64,000 bases of DNA from positions 1 through 64,000 of the forward strand of contig JAHEAZ010000008.1 of the NCBI GenBank assembly GCA_024642505.1. Reading direction: 5' to 3'. Shown in pieces: positions 19,094 to 29,145 of this stretch. The notes under the pieces were generated by a model, which did not search any database, had not been told where the DNA came from, and worked only from the letters and a program-made list of their open reading frames with translations. The stretch is from Gammaproteobacteria bacterium (GTDB lineage Bacteria; Pseudomonadota; Gammaproteobacteria; Steroidobacterales; Steroidobacteraceae). Position 1 is the first letter of the stretch; each line of letters begins with the position of its first letter. The position numbers and the translations under genes are program-made.

Positions 19094-19131
19094 GGGCAGT
19101 CCCTTTTTCCGGAAAATGCGGGCAGTCCCTT
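19094..19131. repeat. Two copies of a GGGCAGTCCCTT element
   Basis: GGGCAGTCCCTT occurs at 19094-19105 and again at 19120-19131, 26 bp apart, with TTTCCGGAAAA between them. It lies in the 95-bp gap between the convergent gamma-glutamyltransferase and copper-chaperone genes. The GGG(A/C)AGTCCC core resembles dispersed REP-like elements in some GC-rich gammaproteobacteria, but whether it is repeated in this genome cannot be seen from one window. Confidence 0.45.
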
Positions 19132-19150
19132 CCTCTGATCCGGTAAATGA

Positions 19151-19615
19151 TCATTCGTGATGATGCGCCGCGTGCGGGTCTGGGGCGGTTGGTGCCATCA
19201 CCCGCGCCGTCACGCGCATCTCGCCCGCTAGTTCAAATTTCATGACCACCGTCAGGATCTCTCCTTCGACGAGCGGCGACTCCAGTCCCATCAGCATCAA
19301 GTGCGTCCCACCTGGCTCGAGCGTTACGCGTTCGCCCGCGCCGACGTGCAGCGGGTCGACCCGACGCATCTTCACGACATCTCCGTCCCGTACGGTCGCG
19401 TGCACTTCGGCCCGATCTGCGCGGTCGCTCGACACCGCAAGCAGCCTGTCGGCCTTGCCACCCGAATTGTCTATGCTGAGGTAGACGGCCGCGACTGGCG
19501 TGCCGGGCGGCGTTGCCCGGGCCCAGGCCCCCGTTACCACCGGGATGCGCGGAGCTTCTGCCACCGCCGCGAACGCGGCAACGGCTGCAACAAGGGCGAT
19601 GGTGAAGGATCTCAT
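19151..19615 (-). CDS. Periplasmic copper chaperone PCu(A)C
   Basis: PCu(A)C proteins bind Cu(I) in the periplasm and deliver it to cytochrome c oxidase. The 154-residue product has a Sec-type signal (about residues 1-20) and the exact motif H-x10-M-x21-H-x-M formed by H72, M83, H105 and M107. A His-rich tail (HAAHHHE) may add metal affinity. No Sco or oxidase gene is adjacent; it lies 38 nt upstream-to-downstream from uvrA on the same strand. Function of this class is well described; the partner here is unknown. Confidence 0.92.
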   Translation of the reverse strand: MRSFTIALVAAVAAFAAVAEAPRIPVVTGAWARATPPGTPVAAVYLSIDNSGGKADRLLAVSSDRADRAEVHATVRDGDVVKMRRVDPLHVGAGERVTLEPGGTHLMLMGLESPLVEGEILTVVMKFELAGEMRVTARVMAPTAPDPHAAHHHE

Positions 19616-19653
19616 GGCAAACTCCTGCCGGCCCGGTTCGCGGGACCGAAGGT

Positions 19654-22512
19654 TCAGGCCCTGCGGCGGGCCGTTGAAGTGGTTCTCGCCAGCATCTGCG
19701 CCAGATAGTGGCCGGTGTAGCTGTCCTTGGCCCGTGCGACCTGTTCGGGCTTGCCTTCCGCAATCACGCGACCACCGCCGTCGCCACCTTCCGGGCCAAG
19801 ATCTATGATCCAGTCTGCGGTCTTGATCACGTCCAGGTTGTGCTCGATGACCACCACCGTATTGCCCTCATCACGCAACCGGTGCAGCACACCGAGCAAC
19901 TGTTCGACGTCATGGAAGTGCAGCCCGGTTGTAGGTTCGTCCAGGATGTATAGCGTCCGGCCGGTCGAGCGCTTCGACAACTCCTTGGCGAGCTTGACGC
20001 GCTGCGCCTCGCCTCCCGAGAGGGTGGTGGCATTCTGTCCCAGCCGGAGGTACGACAAGCCGACATCCATCAGCGTACGCAGTTTGCCGGCCACGACCGG
20101 TACCGCCTGGAAGAAGGCCAGTGCATCCTCGACGGTCATGTCGAGCACTTCGTGGATGCTGCGGCCCTTGTAGTGAACCTCGAGTGTCTCGCGGTTGTAC
20201 CGCTTGCCCTTGCAGACGTCGCAAGGCACGTAGACGTCCGGGAGGAAGTGCATCTCGACCTTGAGTACGCCGTCGCCCTGGCAGGCTTCACAGCGCCCGC
20301 CCTTGACGTTGAAGCTGAAACGGCCTGGCTTGTAGCCACGCGAGCGGGCCTCCGGGGTTGCGGAAAAGAGCTCGCGGATCGGTGTGAAAAGCCCGGTATA
20401 GGTCGCCGGGTTCGACCGCGGCGTGCGGCCGATGGGGCTCTGGTCGATGTCGATCACCCGGTCGACCTGCTCGAGGCCGTCGACCCCCTCGCACGGGGCT
20501 GAATCGTACGATGAGTCGTTCAGGTGCTCGGCGACGCGCCGGTACAGCGTGTCGTTGACAAGCGTGGACTTGCCGGAGCCGGAAACGCCGGTCACGCAGG
20601 TCATGAGCCCCAGCGGGAAGTCGACGGTTACCTGCTGCAGGTTGTTGCCGCTGGCGGCCACCACTCGCAGGAACCGCTTGCGGTCGCGCGGGGTCCGGTG
20701 GAGCGGCACCTCGACCCGGCGCCGGCCGGACAGGTACTGGCCGGTGACCGAATCCGGATGCGCCTCGACCTGCGCCGGCGTACCCTGCGCTACGACCTGT
20801 CCGCCGTGGACGCCCGCGCCGGGACCGAGGTCGACGACATGGTCAGCCTGGCGAATCGCGTCTTCGTCGTGTTCGACGACGATAACCGTGTTGCCGAGAT
20901 CCCGCAGGCGGTGCAGTGTGTCCAGCAGGCGCTGGTTGTCGCGCTGGTGCAGGCCAATCGATGGTTCATCGAGGATGTACATGACGCCGATCAGGCCGGA
21001 TCCGATCTGGCTGGCCAGCCGGATGCGCTGCGCTTCGCCGCCGGACAGAGTCTCGGCGCTACGGTCGAGCGTCAGGTAGTCGAGTCCCACGTCGACCAGA
21101 AAGCCCAGCCGGTCGCCGATTTCCTTGACGACCTTGGCGGCGATCTCGCCGCGCCAGCCATCGAGGCTGAGCTGGCTGAAAAAGGACTGCGCGCGGCCCA
21201 CTGACAGCGCGGATATCTCCGGCAGGCTGCGCCGGCCGACGTACACGTGGCGCGCTGCCCGGGTCAGGCGCGTTCCCTCGCACTCGGGACAGGTACGGGT
21301 GCCGAGGTAGCGGGACAGTTCCTCACGTACCGACAGGGACTCGGTCTCGCGGTAGCGGCGTTCGAGATTGTTGATGACCCCTTCGAAGCGGTGCCTGCGC
21401 TTGACGACGCGGCCGCGCGAGTCGAAGTAGCGGAATTCGACCTCCTCGTCTCCGCTGCCGTACATGAGCACTTCGCGCGACTTGTGAGGCAGGTCCTGCC
21501 AAGCCGCCTCGGGATCAAAGCCGTAGTGCTGCGCCAGCGCCAGGACCATCTGGTAGTAATAGGCGTTACGGCGATCCCAGCCACGCACCGCTCCGCCCGC
21601 AAGCGATAGCGCTGGCTGCGACACGACCCGGGCGGGGTCAAAGAACTGCTTGACGCCCAGGCCGTCGCAGGCAGGGCAGGCACCTGCCGGGTTATTGAAC
21701 GAAAACAACCTGGGCTCGAGTTCCGACAGTGAGTATCCGCAGATGGTGCAGGCGAACTTGTCGGAGAACACCATTTCCTCGCGATCGGGCTCGTCGAGAA
21801 AAGCGACGCGCGCCACGCCCTCGCCGAGCCTGAGCGCCGTCTCGAAGGATTCTGCCAGCCGTTGCCCTAGGTCAGGTCGCGCCTTGAACCGGTCCACGAC
21901 AGCCTCGATGGTGTGCTTGCGGCGCAGGTCCAGCTTTGGCTGGTCGTCTAGCTCGGTGAGCCTGCCGTCGACCCTGGCGCGGATGAAGCCGCGACCGCGA
22001 AGCTCCTCGAAGACCTGCAGGTGTTCGCCCTTGCGGTCCTTTATCACCGGCGCGAGCAGCGCGAGTGGCGTGCCCTCGGGCAAGCGCAGCACCTGGTCGA
22101 CCATCTGGCTGACCGTCTGCGCCGACAGGTCCATCCCGTGGTCGGGGCAGCGCGGGATGCCAGCGCGCGCATAGAGCAGGCGCAGGTAGTCGTAAATCTC
22201 GGTGACCGTTCCCACCGTGGAGCGGGGGTTGTGCGAGGTGGACTTCTGCTCGATCGAGATCGCGGGAGACAACCCCTCGATCGAGTCGATATCCGGCTTC
22301 TCCATCATCGACAGGAACTGCCGGGCGTAGGCGGACAGCGATTCGACGTAGCGCCGCTGTCCTTCGGCGTAAATGGTATCGAAGGCGAGCGAGGACTTAC
22401 CGGAACCCGACAGGCCGGTGAACACGATCAGGCGGTCGCGAGGGAGGTCCAGGTCAATCCCCTGCAGGTTGTGCGTGCGCGCACCGCGGATGCGAATGGT
22501 CTGGATGCTCAT
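19654..22512 (-). CDS. uvrA: Excinuclease ABC subunit A
   Basis: UvrA is the damage-sensing ATPase of nucleotide excision repair. The 952-residue product starts [16 protein letters not shown], has Walker A motifs GLSGSGKS (33-40) and GVSGSGKS in the second half, and the zinc ligands C255, C258, C279 and C282 plus the second cluster CEAC...CDVC. ABC signature LSGGEAQR appears in both halves. The next ATG upstream in frame (22533) lacks family support. It is divergent from ssb across 253 nt, a common arrangement. No LexA box was found in that gap. Confidence 0.98.
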   Translation of the reverse strand: MSIQTIRIRGARTHNLQGIDLDLPRDRLIVFTGLSGSGKSSLAFDTIYAEGQRRYVESLSAYARQFLSMMEKPDIDSIEGLSPAISIEQKSTSHNPRSTVGTVTEIYDYLRLLYARAGIPRCPDHGMDLSAQTVSQMVDQVLRLPEGTPLALLAPVIKDRKGEHLQVFEELRGRGFIRARVDGRLTELDDQPKLDLRRKHTIEAVVDRFKARPDLGQRLAESFETALRLGEGVARVAFLDEPDREEMVFSDKFACTICGYSLSELEPRLFSFNNPAGACPACDGLGVKQFFDPARVVSQPALSLAGGAVRGWDRRNAYYYQMVLALAQHYGFDPEAAWQDLPHKSREVLMYGSGDEEVEFRYFDSRGRVVKRRHRFEGVINNLERRYRETESLSVREELSRYLGTRTCPECEGTRLTRAARHVYVGRRSLPEISALSVGRAQSFFSQLSLDGWRGEIAAKVVKEIGDRLGFLVDVGLDYLTLDRSAETLSGGEAQRIRLASQIGSGLIGVMYILDEPSIGLHQRDNQRLLDTLHRLRDLGNTVIVVEHDEDAIRQADHVVDLGPGAGVHGGQVVAQGTPAQVEAHPDSVTGQYLSGRRRVEVPLHRTPRDRKRFLRVVAASGNNLQQVTVDFPLGLMTCVTGVSGSGKSTLVNDTLYRRVAEHLNDSSYDSAPCEGVDGLEQVDRVIDIDQSPIGRTPRSNPATYTGLFTPIRELFSATPEARSRGYKPGRFSFNVKGGRCEACQGDGVLKVEMHFLPDVYVPCDVCKGKRYNRETLEVHYKGRSIHEVLDMTVEDALAFFQAVPVVAGKLRTLMDVGLSYLRLGQNATTLSGGEAQRVKLAKELSKRSTGRTLYILDEPTTGLHFHDVEQLLGVLHRLRDEGNTVVVIEHNLDVIKTADWIIDLGPEGGDGGGRVIAEGKPEQVARAKDSYTGHYLAQMLARTTSTARRRA

Positions 22513-22553
22513 GGCTGTCCGGGACGAACCCAACCTGTCGGAGTGAGCCCAAT

Positions 22554-22583
22554 AGAATACCTGCCGCGTCCCACCTGCGGCAA
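22554..22583 (-). promoter_or_regulatory. Candidate promoter for uvrA
   Basis: On the minus strand, TTGCCG and TATTCT are separated by 18 nt, placing the start roughly 35 nt before the uvrA ATG. Motif match only. The remaining ~180 nt of the uvrA-ssb gap, toward ssb, shows no promoter I can support. Confidence 0.4.
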
Positions 22584-22765
22584 AACCGTTTCACATCGAC
22601 GGCGGGCTGCCGGTGATTCGGGTGCCTGTCCCGGATTCCTGGCATTTCGGGCCAATTTGTCCCGAGTGTCGCCAGGCCTGCTGGCGGACTAGAATAGGGC
22701 CACAACAGAGCGGGGACCGAACGGCGGACCCAGCCTTCAACGGAATCAAGATCGAGGTGAAATCC

Positions 22766-23233
22766 ATGTCACGAGGCATCAACAAAGTCATCCTGGTGGG
22801 CAACCTGGGACAGGATCCGCAGACCCGCGCCATGCCCAGCGGCAAGACCGTGGTCAACCTGCGGATTGCCACGACCGACCAGTGGCGCGACAAGCAGACC
22901 GGCGAAAGCAAGGAAAACACCGAGTGGCACACCGTCGTGATGTTCGACCGACTGGCCGAGATCGCTGCCGAATACCTGCGCAAGGGCTCCCAGGTCTATG
23001 TCGAAGGCAGGCTGCGTACGCGCAAGTGGCAGGACAAGGAAGGCCAGGATCGCTATTCGACCGAGGTCGTGGCGAACGAGATGCAGATGCTGGGAGGGCG
23101 CGGCGGCGGTGGGGGAGGCAGCTTCGAGCGTGAATCAGCGCCCCGTAGTGGCGGTAGCTCGACTGGTGGTTCCACCAGCGGCGGCGCTGCCGGGGGCAGC
23201 CGCGACGATTTTGACGACGACATCCCGTTCTGA
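22766..23233 (+). CDS. ssb: Single-stranded DNA-binding protein
   Basis: SSB coats ssDNA in replication and repair and recruits partners through its acidic C-terminus. The start at 22766 ([21 protein letters not shown] split) gives 155 residues with GAGGTGAAATCC just upstream. The OB-fold covers about residues 1-110, a Gly/Ser linker follows, and the C-terminal tip DDDIPF is intact. The frame open upstream to 22613 is rejected. Confidence 0.97.
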   Translation: MSRGINKVILVGNLGQDPQTRAMPSGKTVVNLRIATTDQWRDKQTGESKENTEWHTVVMFDRLAEIAAEYLRKGSQVYVEGRLRTRKWQDKEGQDRYSTEVVANEMQMLGGRGGGGGGSFERESAPRSGGSSTGGSTSGGAAGGSRDDFDDDIPF

Positions 23234-23393
23234 AGTGCAGCCTTGCTGCCTCAAGAGGCCTGTAGCGGGCTGACTATGTGATCTTGTCCACAGCCTGGGA
23301 ACCCGAAGTCGCACGTCGCCCCGGTTGAGGTTAACTTTTCGCTATCCATTGATTGGGCACCCGGCCTGACGCGGGTGCGCAGGGTATCGAAAA

Positions 23394-26237
23394 GTGCCGG
23401 ATTTCGAGGAATCGACAAGCGCAGGCCTGAGGCGAAGCTTCCGCCCCTGGCTCAGTGACTGGGGCGGAATCGTCGCCCTGGGCAGCTGCGTTGTCGCTGG
23501 CCTGGCCGCGTTCGGCGGTGGGACCGCTACTGCAAGTTTGCTCGCGCCCGGTACAGCAAGCGACCTGGCGCTCGCTGGCGTCTTGTTGGCGGCGATACTC
23601 ACGGCGTGGCATGCGGGCGGCAGCCTGGACCTGGCCCGTCCACGTCGATTGGCCTGGCGGCTGGCCGCCATGGGGCTTGCTGCCGTGCTGATTGCGAACG
23701 TCGTCGCGACAGCGCTCGACCTCACCGGTCTAGCGGCACTCGCCCACCAGGCACGTACCGCCAGGATCGGGTTCTACCCGCTGGTCGCAATCACCTGCAT
23801 CCTGCTCATCCGGTCGAACCGCAACGGCACCCCGTTGGCCCGTTTCTGGCTCGATGCGCTGGCGGTGTCGCTTTCGTTCGGCGCCATGCTGTGGTTCTTC
23901 CTGCTCGCACCACTGGTAGACCAGGCCGGGCCGGCGGCCGCAGCCGGAATCGGTCCTACGCTGTTTGTGATGCTGGATGCGACCACCTTCCTGCTGGCCG
24001 CCCTGGTCCTGCTCGGGCGCCCGGGCCGCCTGCGTTCGCCGGCGCCTGCCTGGCTGGCTGCCTCACTGGCGACCCTGCTGGCGGCCGACGCTTCACCTGT
24101 CGCTGTGCTTGGGGCTCCGGGCGATCTGTTGGCGCTGTCGACCGGCACCCTGTCGATGGCCGCCTATGCACTGTTCGCGGTTGCCGCCCACGCGGACCGT
24201 GTCCACGCCGAACTGGGCGCGGCTGCAAGGCCTGCCAGTCCGCGCTCCGGGGACGATGTCAGTTTCATGCCCTACTCGGTGCTGCTGCTGGCTATGGCGG
24301 CGCTCATCTATCACCAGACACTGGAGTGGCGGGATGCGCCAGGCACGCTGGCGGTCGTGGTGTGCGTCGTCGGTATCCTGGTCTTGCTGCGCCAGACGCT
24401 GGCCACCCGCGAGGTAGCGGGAATCGAGGCCAACGTCGCCAAGCGCGCTGCAGAAGAGCGATTCACGTCGCTGGTCCGGAACTCCTCGGACGTCATCACC
24501 ATCGCCGGCGATGACGGTGGGTTCCTGTACGTGACGCCGTCCGCCGAGCGGGTGTTCGGGCTACGTTCAGAAGACCTCGTGGGTCGGAAAGTCGGGGAAC
24601 TGGTTGCGATCGAGGACCGCGGCTGCTTGCAGGCCTTCTTCGCGCAGCTTCAGGCAGCCCGTTCTGCCACCGCGACAATCGAGCTGCGAATACCACGTGG
24701 CAAGGACCGCGTCCGCGTAATCGAGGTGGTGGGTACCAATCTGCTGCATGAGCCCCACGTTTCCGGCCACGTCCTGAACATCCGCGACATTACCGACCGC
24801 AAGGCGCTGGAGGACCAGCTCAAGCGACTGGCCTTTCATGACCCGTTGACGCTGCTTGCCAATCGCGCGCTATTCCGCAACCGGGTCGAGCATGCACTCG
24901 TCGTGGCCAAGCGTCGCGGCAGCCGCGTAGCCGCAATCTTCGTGGATCTCGACAACTTCAAGAAAATCAACGACAGCCTCGGACATGGCGAGGGAGACCG
25001 CGTACTGCGTGCCACGGCGCAGCGGCTATCCAAATGCATGCGCGCTGCGGACACGGTGGCCCGGCTCGGCGGCGACGAATTCGCGGTGCTGATCGAGGAC
25101 GCGGCGTCCGAGGAGCAGGTCGTCGAGGTCGCCGGTCGCATCGTCGAGGCCCTCAAGGAGCCGTTTGCCTTCGCCGGATCCAGCCTGCGCGTCGCCGCCA
25201 GCGTGGGCGTGGCTTTCGCCGATTCGGGCGATGGCGTCGAGGAGGTACTGCGCAACGCCGACGTGGCCATGTACAGCGCCAAGGCGCAGGGCAAGAGCCG
25301 CTACTGCCTGTTCCAGCCACAGATGCAGGAGGCGGTGCGTGATCGACTCAGGATCGAGGCGGACCTGACCCGTGCGATCCACAAGAACGAGCTGCGCCTG
25401 CTGTTCCAGCCGATCGTCGACCTGCAGTCAGGCTACCTGCTCGGGGTCGAGGCACTGGTGCGCTGGCAGCACCCGGAACGCGGCCTGATCCCGCCGGCCG
25501 AGTTCATCGGGGTTGCTGAGGAGACCGGACAGGTGGTCGGCCTGGGCCGCTGGGTGTTGTACGAGGCCTGCAGCCAGGTTCGTGCGTGGCAGGACCGCAT
25601 GCCGATGGGCAAGCAGCTGCGTGTGGCCATCAATGTGTCGAGCCAGCAGCTGCAGGGCGCCGACCTGGTGGCGGAGGTGACCGGGGCGCTGCAGCAGACC
25701 GGACTCGACCCAGGCTGTCTCGTGGTCGAGATGACAGAAAGCGTAGTGATGCAGGATACCGAGGCGACCTTTGCGAAGTTGAGCAGGCTCAAGCGGCTGG
25801 GGGTTCGCATCGCCATTGACGATTTCGGCACGGGTTATTCGTCTCTGTCCTATCTGCACCGGTTCCCCATCGACATCCTGAAGATTGACCGGTCCTTCGT
25901 GCAGCGGCTCGGCGAGGAACGAGACGGGACCGAACTGGCGCGCGCAATCATCTCCCTGGGCGACACCCTGGGGCTCGAGGTTGTCGCGGAAGGCATCGAG
26001 TTCGAGCACCAGCTGCGCCAGCTGATCGACCTCGGCTGTGTGGCCGGCCAGGGTTACTACTACTCAAAGCCGGCTCTGCTGCGCGAGATCGAGTACTCGC
26101 ACCAGGCCAAGTTGCGAGAAGCCTATGTCCTGGATTTGCCACCGAAAGCCGATGTAAGTGCGACCGGCCGGTTCAAGCTGCCGGTCTTTGAGGACCTGCC
26201 GGTCGATCTCGCGGCTACCGGCAGTTTCGGTCGTTGA
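23394..26237 (+). CDS. Membrane PAS-GGDEF-EAL cyclic-di-GMP protein
   Basis: The 947-residue protein combines about nine N-terminal membrane segments (residues 22-335), a PAS domain (about 354-470), a GGDEF domain with intact GGDEF (559-563) and I-site RAAD (550-553), and an EAL domain with EAL (686-688) and DDFGTGYSS (809-817). Both catalytic motifs look functional, so it could make and break c-di-GMP, with PAS and the membrane part sensing an unidentified signal. Start is GTG at 23394, where AGGG lies about 10 nt upstream. The C-terminal 45 residues after the EAL domain are unassigned. No linked regulator or effector is seen next to it. Confidence 0.93.
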   Translation: MPDFEESTSAGLRRSFRPWLSDWGGIVALGSCVVAGLAAFGGGTATASLLAPGTASDLALAGVLLAAILTAWHAGGSLDLARPRRLAWRLAAMGLAAVLIANVVATALDLTGLAALAHQARTARIGFYPLVAITCILLIRSNRNGTPLARFWLDALAVSLSFGAMLWFFLLAPLVDQAGPAAAAGIGPTLFVMLDATTFLLAALVLLGRPGRLRSPAPAWLAASLATLLAADASPVAVLGAPGDLLALSTGTLSMAAYALFAVAAHADRVHAELGAAARPASPRSGDDVSFMPYSVLLLAMAALIYHQTLEWRDAPGTLAVVVCVVGILVLLRQTLATREVAGIEANVAKRAAEERFTSLVRNSSDVITIAGDDGGFLYVTPSAERVFGLRSEDLVGRKVGELVAIEDRGCLQAFFAQLQAARSATATIELRIPRGKDRVRVIEVVGTNLLHEPHVSGHVLNIRDITDRKALEDQLKRLAFHDPLTLLANRALFRNRVEHALVVAKRRGSRVAAIFVDLDNFKKINDSLGHGEGDRVLRATAQRLSKCMRAADTVARLGGDEFAVLIEDAASEEQVVEVAGRIVEALKEPFAFAGSSLRVAASVGVAFADSGDGVEEVLRNADVAMYSAKAQGKSRYCLFQPQMQEAVRDRLRIEADLTRAIHKNELRLLFQPIVDLQSGYLLGVEALVRWQHPERGLIPPAEFIGVAEETGQVVGLGRWVLYEACSQVRAWQDRMPMGKQLRVAINVSSQQLQGADLVAEVTGALQQTGLDPGCLVVEMTESVVMQDTEATFAKLSRLKRLGVRIAIDDFGTGYSSLSYLHRFPIDILKIDRSFVQRLGEERDGTELARAIISLGDTLGLEVVAEGIEFEHQLRQLIDLGCVAGQGYYYSKPALLREIEYSHQAKLREAYVLDLPPKADVSATGRFKLPVFEDLPVDLAATGSFGR

Positions 26238-26303
26238 CGGGACATCTCCTTTCCAATCAGTGACCTGGGCATATGGCGACCAGCCGACCCGCGCCGGCTG
26301 CCC

Positions 26304-26332
26304 TTCATTCGTGTCCGCAAAACCGCTACCCT
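26304..26332 (+). promoter_or_regulatory. Candidate promoter for the miaB operon
   Basis: TTCATT (26304-26309) and TACCCT (26327-26332) are separated by 17 nt, about 33 nt before the miaB ATG. Hexamers match the consensus only moderately. Confidence 0.35.
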
Positions 26333-26364
26333 AGCTGCCCCCTTTACCGGACCCGCGACCCCTC

Positions 26365-27723
26365 ATGGCCGGTCGGCTTTACATCACGACCTTTGGCTGC
26401 CAGATGAACGAGTACGACTCCGCCCGCATGGTGGACGTGCTGCGTGAATCGCGTGGCCTCGAATTGACCGACGACCCGGCGGCGGCAGATGTGGTGCTGC
26501 TGAACACCTGCTCGGTCCGTGAAAAAGCGCAGGAGAAGGTGTTCTCTCACCTCGGCCAATGGCGACTGCTGAAGCAGCAGAAGCCCGGGTTGGTCATCGG
26601 CGTGGGTGGCTGCGTCGCCAGCCAGGAGGGTGAGGGCCTGCTCGAGCGCGCGCCGTTCGTGGACCTGGTCTTCGGGCCCCAGACCATCCACCGGCTACCG
26701 GAGATGATTGCAGGCCTCGAGGCCAGCGGCCGGGCGCAGGTAGACGTCTCGTTTCCGGAAATCGAGAAGTTTGACCGTCTGCCCGAGCCACGCGCGGACG
26801 GCGCGACGGCATTCGTCTCCATCATGGAGGGTTGCAGCAAGTACTGCAGCTTCTGCGTCGTTCCCTACACACGCGGCGAGGAGATGAGCCGGCCGTTCGC
26901 CCAGGTCATGGCCGAGGTGGTGTCGCTTGCCTCACAGGGTGTCCGTGAGGTGATGTTGCTCGGGCAGAATGTCAATGCCTACCTCGGTGCAATGGACGAC
27001 CGGACCGACTGCGACCTTGCAACGCTGATCCGCTTCGTGGCCCGCGTCGAAGGCATCGAGCGTATCCGCTTCACGACTTCACACCCGGTCGAGTTCACCG
27101 ATGCTTTGATCGAGGCGTATGCCGAGGTCCCGAAGCTGGCAAGTTACCTGCACCTGCCGGTGCAGAGCGGTTCGGATCGCGTCCTGTCGATGATGAAGCG
27201 TGGTTACACTGCCCTGGAGTACAGGCAGAAGATCCGCAGGCTGAAAGCGGCCAGGCCGGGAATCAGCCTGTCCTCGGATTTCATCGTCGGCTTCCCTGGC
27301 GAAACAGAGCGCGACTTCGAGCAGACCATGAACCTGATAGCCGAGGTCGGCTTCGACCAGTCCTACAGCTTCATCTACAGTCGGCGGCCCGGTACGCCGG
27401 CGGCGTCATTACCGGACGACGTGCCGCGCGAAGTCAAGCAGCAGCGGCTATCGATCCTGCAGCGCAGGATCGATCAGCAGGCGCAGGAGATCAGCCGCGC
27501 GATGATCGGCACGACACAGCGCGTGCTGGTCGAAAGACCGTCAAAGAAGGATCCTGCCGCGCTCGCCGGGCGTACCGAGAACATGCGCTGGATCAATTTC
27601 GACGGGCCGGCCACGTTGCTCAACGATTTTGCCGATGTGCTGGTAACGGAAGCGCTGCCGAATTCGCTGCGTGGCCGGCTGGTCGCCGCTGCCGACGACC
27701 TTCTCGCGGCCCGCTCCGCATGA
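26365..27723 (+). CDS. miaB: tRNA-2-methylthio-N6-isopentenyladenosine synthase MiaB
   Basis: MiaB adds the 2-methylthio group to i6A37 of tRNAs using two Fe-S clusters and SAM. The 452-residue product has auxiliary-cluster ligands C12, C49 and C83, the radical-SAM motif at C157, C161 and C164 (GCSKYCSFC), and a C-terminal TRAM domain. It is the first gene of miaB-phoH-ybeY-corC-lnt, and phoH starts 7 nt downstream. Confidence 0.97.
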   Translation: MAGRLYITTFGCQMNEYDSARMVDVLRESRGLELTDDPAAADVVLLNTCSVREKAQEKVFSHLGQWRLLKQQKPGLVIGVGGCVASQEGEGLLERAPFVDLVFGPQTIHRLPEMIAGLEASGRAQVDVSFPEIEKFDRLPEPRADGATAFVSIMEGCSKYCSFCVVPYTRGEEMSRPFAQVMAEVVSLASQGVREVMLLGQNVNAYLGAMDDRTDCDLATLIRFVARVEGIERIRFTTSHPVEFTDALIEAYAEVPKLASYLHLPVQSGSDRVLSMMKRGYTALEYRQKIRRLKAARPGISLSSDFIVGFPGETERDFEQTMNLIAEVGFDQSYSFIYSRRPGTPAASLPDDVPREVKQQRLSILQRRIDQQAQEISRAMIGTTQRVLVERPSKKDPAALAGRTENMRWINFDGPATLLNDFADVLVTEALPNSLRGRLVAAADDLLAARSA

Positions 27724-27730
27724 GTCAAGC

Positions 27731-28687
27731 TTGAGAACACCCAAAACGCAAGATGTGTCCTTCGAAGGCGCTGGTAACGAGCGGCTCGCCGCCGTGTGCG
27801 GACCCCTCGACGAGCACCTGCGCCAGATCGAGGAGCGCATGGGTGTAGAGGTCCGCCGCCGGGGAGGGCGGTTTACGGTCGAAGGAGAGCGGTCCGAGGT
27901 GGGCGCCACGGTCCTGAACGCGCTCTACGCGCGCTCGGCCGAAGGTCCGGTCACGCCAGAGGACGTGCACCTGGCGATACAGGAAGCGGGCATGGATGCG
28001 GGCGCCCCAACGGACATGTTGTCGGTCCATACCCACCGTGGCCTGATCCGCGGACGTGGGCCCAACCAGATCCAGTACCTGAAGAACATCCGGGAGCACG
28101 ACCTCACCTTCGGTATCGGCCCCGCCGGCACCGGCAAGACCTACCTGGCAGTGGCCTGTGCCGTCGAGGCCATGCAGCGCGATGCGGTGCGGCGCATCGT
28201 GCTGGTGCGGCCTGCGGTAGAGGCGGGCGAGCGGCTGGGATTTCTGCCGGGAGACATGTCGCAGAAGGTAGATCCCTACCTGCGACCCATGTACGACGCG
28301 CTCTACGAGATGATCGGTTTCGAACGCGTCGCGCGGATGATCGAACGAAACATCATCGAGGTGGCGCCGCTGGCCTTCATGCGCGGTCGGACCTTGAACG
28401 AATCCTTCGTCATTCTGGACGAGGCGCAGAACACGACCATCGAGCAGATGAAAATGTTCCTGACGCGCATCGGCTTCGGATCGCGTGCCGTGGTTACCGG
28501 CGACGTGACCCAGACCGACCTGCCCTCGCACCGGCAATCCGGTCTGCGGCAGGCCATGGACGTGCTCGGTAACGTGCCCGGCATCGCATTCAGCCTGTTC
28601 ACCGCCCGCGACGTAGTCCGGCACGCACTGGTGGCCAGGATCGTCGAGGCCTATGAGCAGGCCTCTTCCGCGGAGCGGGCACCATGA
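27731..28687 (+). CDS. phoH: PhoH family ATPase
   Basis: PhoH-like proteins are ATPases with a predicted RNA-related role, nearly always next to ybeY. The P-loop GPAGTGKT (about residues 130-137) and Walker B-like FVILDEAQN are clear, and SRAVVTGDVTQTDLP closes the core. The start is uncertain: TTG at 27731 (318 residues) or GTG at 27755. The frame is open upstream over miaB, which is rejected. The stop overlaps ybeY by 4 nt. Confidence 0.93.
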   Translation: MRTPKTQDVSFEGAGNERLAAVCGPLDEHLRQIEERMGVEVRRRGGRFTVEGERSEVGATVLNALYARSAEGPVTPEDVHLAIQEAGMDAGAPTDMLSVHTHRGLIRGRGPNQIQYLKNIREHDLTFGIGPAGTGKTYLAVACAVEAMQRDAVRRIVLVRPAVEAGERLGFLPGDMSQKVDPYLRPMYDALYEMIGFERVARMIERNIIEVAPLAFMRGRTLNESFVILDEAQNTTIEQMKMFLTRIGFGSRAVVTGDVTQTDLPSHRQSGLRQAMDVLGNVPGIAFSLFTARDVVRHALVARIVEAYEQASSAERAP

Positions 28688-29145
28688 CCGGTCCCGTGGC
28701 GGTGCAGTATGGGACGCGCAGACCCTGGGCTCCGGCGGCACCGACGCTGCGCCGTTGGGCGGCCGCAGCGATGGCGGGTGCGCCGCGCCGTGCGAGCCTG
28801 GTCGTCCGCGTGGCAGGCACTGCCGAGAGCCGCCGCCTCAACAGGACCTACCGCGGGAATGACGGGCCAACGAACGTCCTGGCGTTTGCCGCTGCTGCCG
28901 GGTTGCCTGCCGGCGGGCACTTTCTCGGCGACCTGGTGATCTGTTCACCGGTGGTCGCCCGAGAGGCGCGTGAGCAGGGCAAGTCGCCGCGGGCCCATTG
29001 GGCGCACATGGTCGTGCATGGCACCTTGCACCTGCTCGGTTTCGACCACGGGCGTCCGGCCGAAGCGCGCAAGATGGAGGCGCGGGAGATCGAGATCCTG
29101 GCGGATCTTGGCTATGGCAATCCCTATGAGGTCACCGTGCGATGA
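28684..29145 (+). CDS. ybeY: Endoribonuclease YbeY
   Basis: YbeY is a single-strand-specific metallo-RNase for 16S rRNA 3' maturation and ribosome quality control. The 153-residue product has the zinc motif HGTLHLLGFDH with H112, H116 and H122. It overlaps phoH and the CorC-like gene by 4 nt each (ATGA), so the three are probably coupled. Confidence 0.96.
   Translation: MTGPVAVQYGTRRPWAPAAPTLRRWAAAAMAGAPRRASLVVRVAGTAESRRLNRTYRGNDGPTNVLAFAAAAGLPAGGHFLGDLVICSPVVAREAREQGKSPRAHWAHMVVHGTLHLLGFDHGRPAEARKMEAREIEILADLGYGNPYEVTVR

Noticed and set aside
22513-22765. LexA box between uvrA and ssb
   Set aside because: No CTGT-N8-ACAG or close variant was seen in the gap, although lineage-specific SOS boxes could differ.
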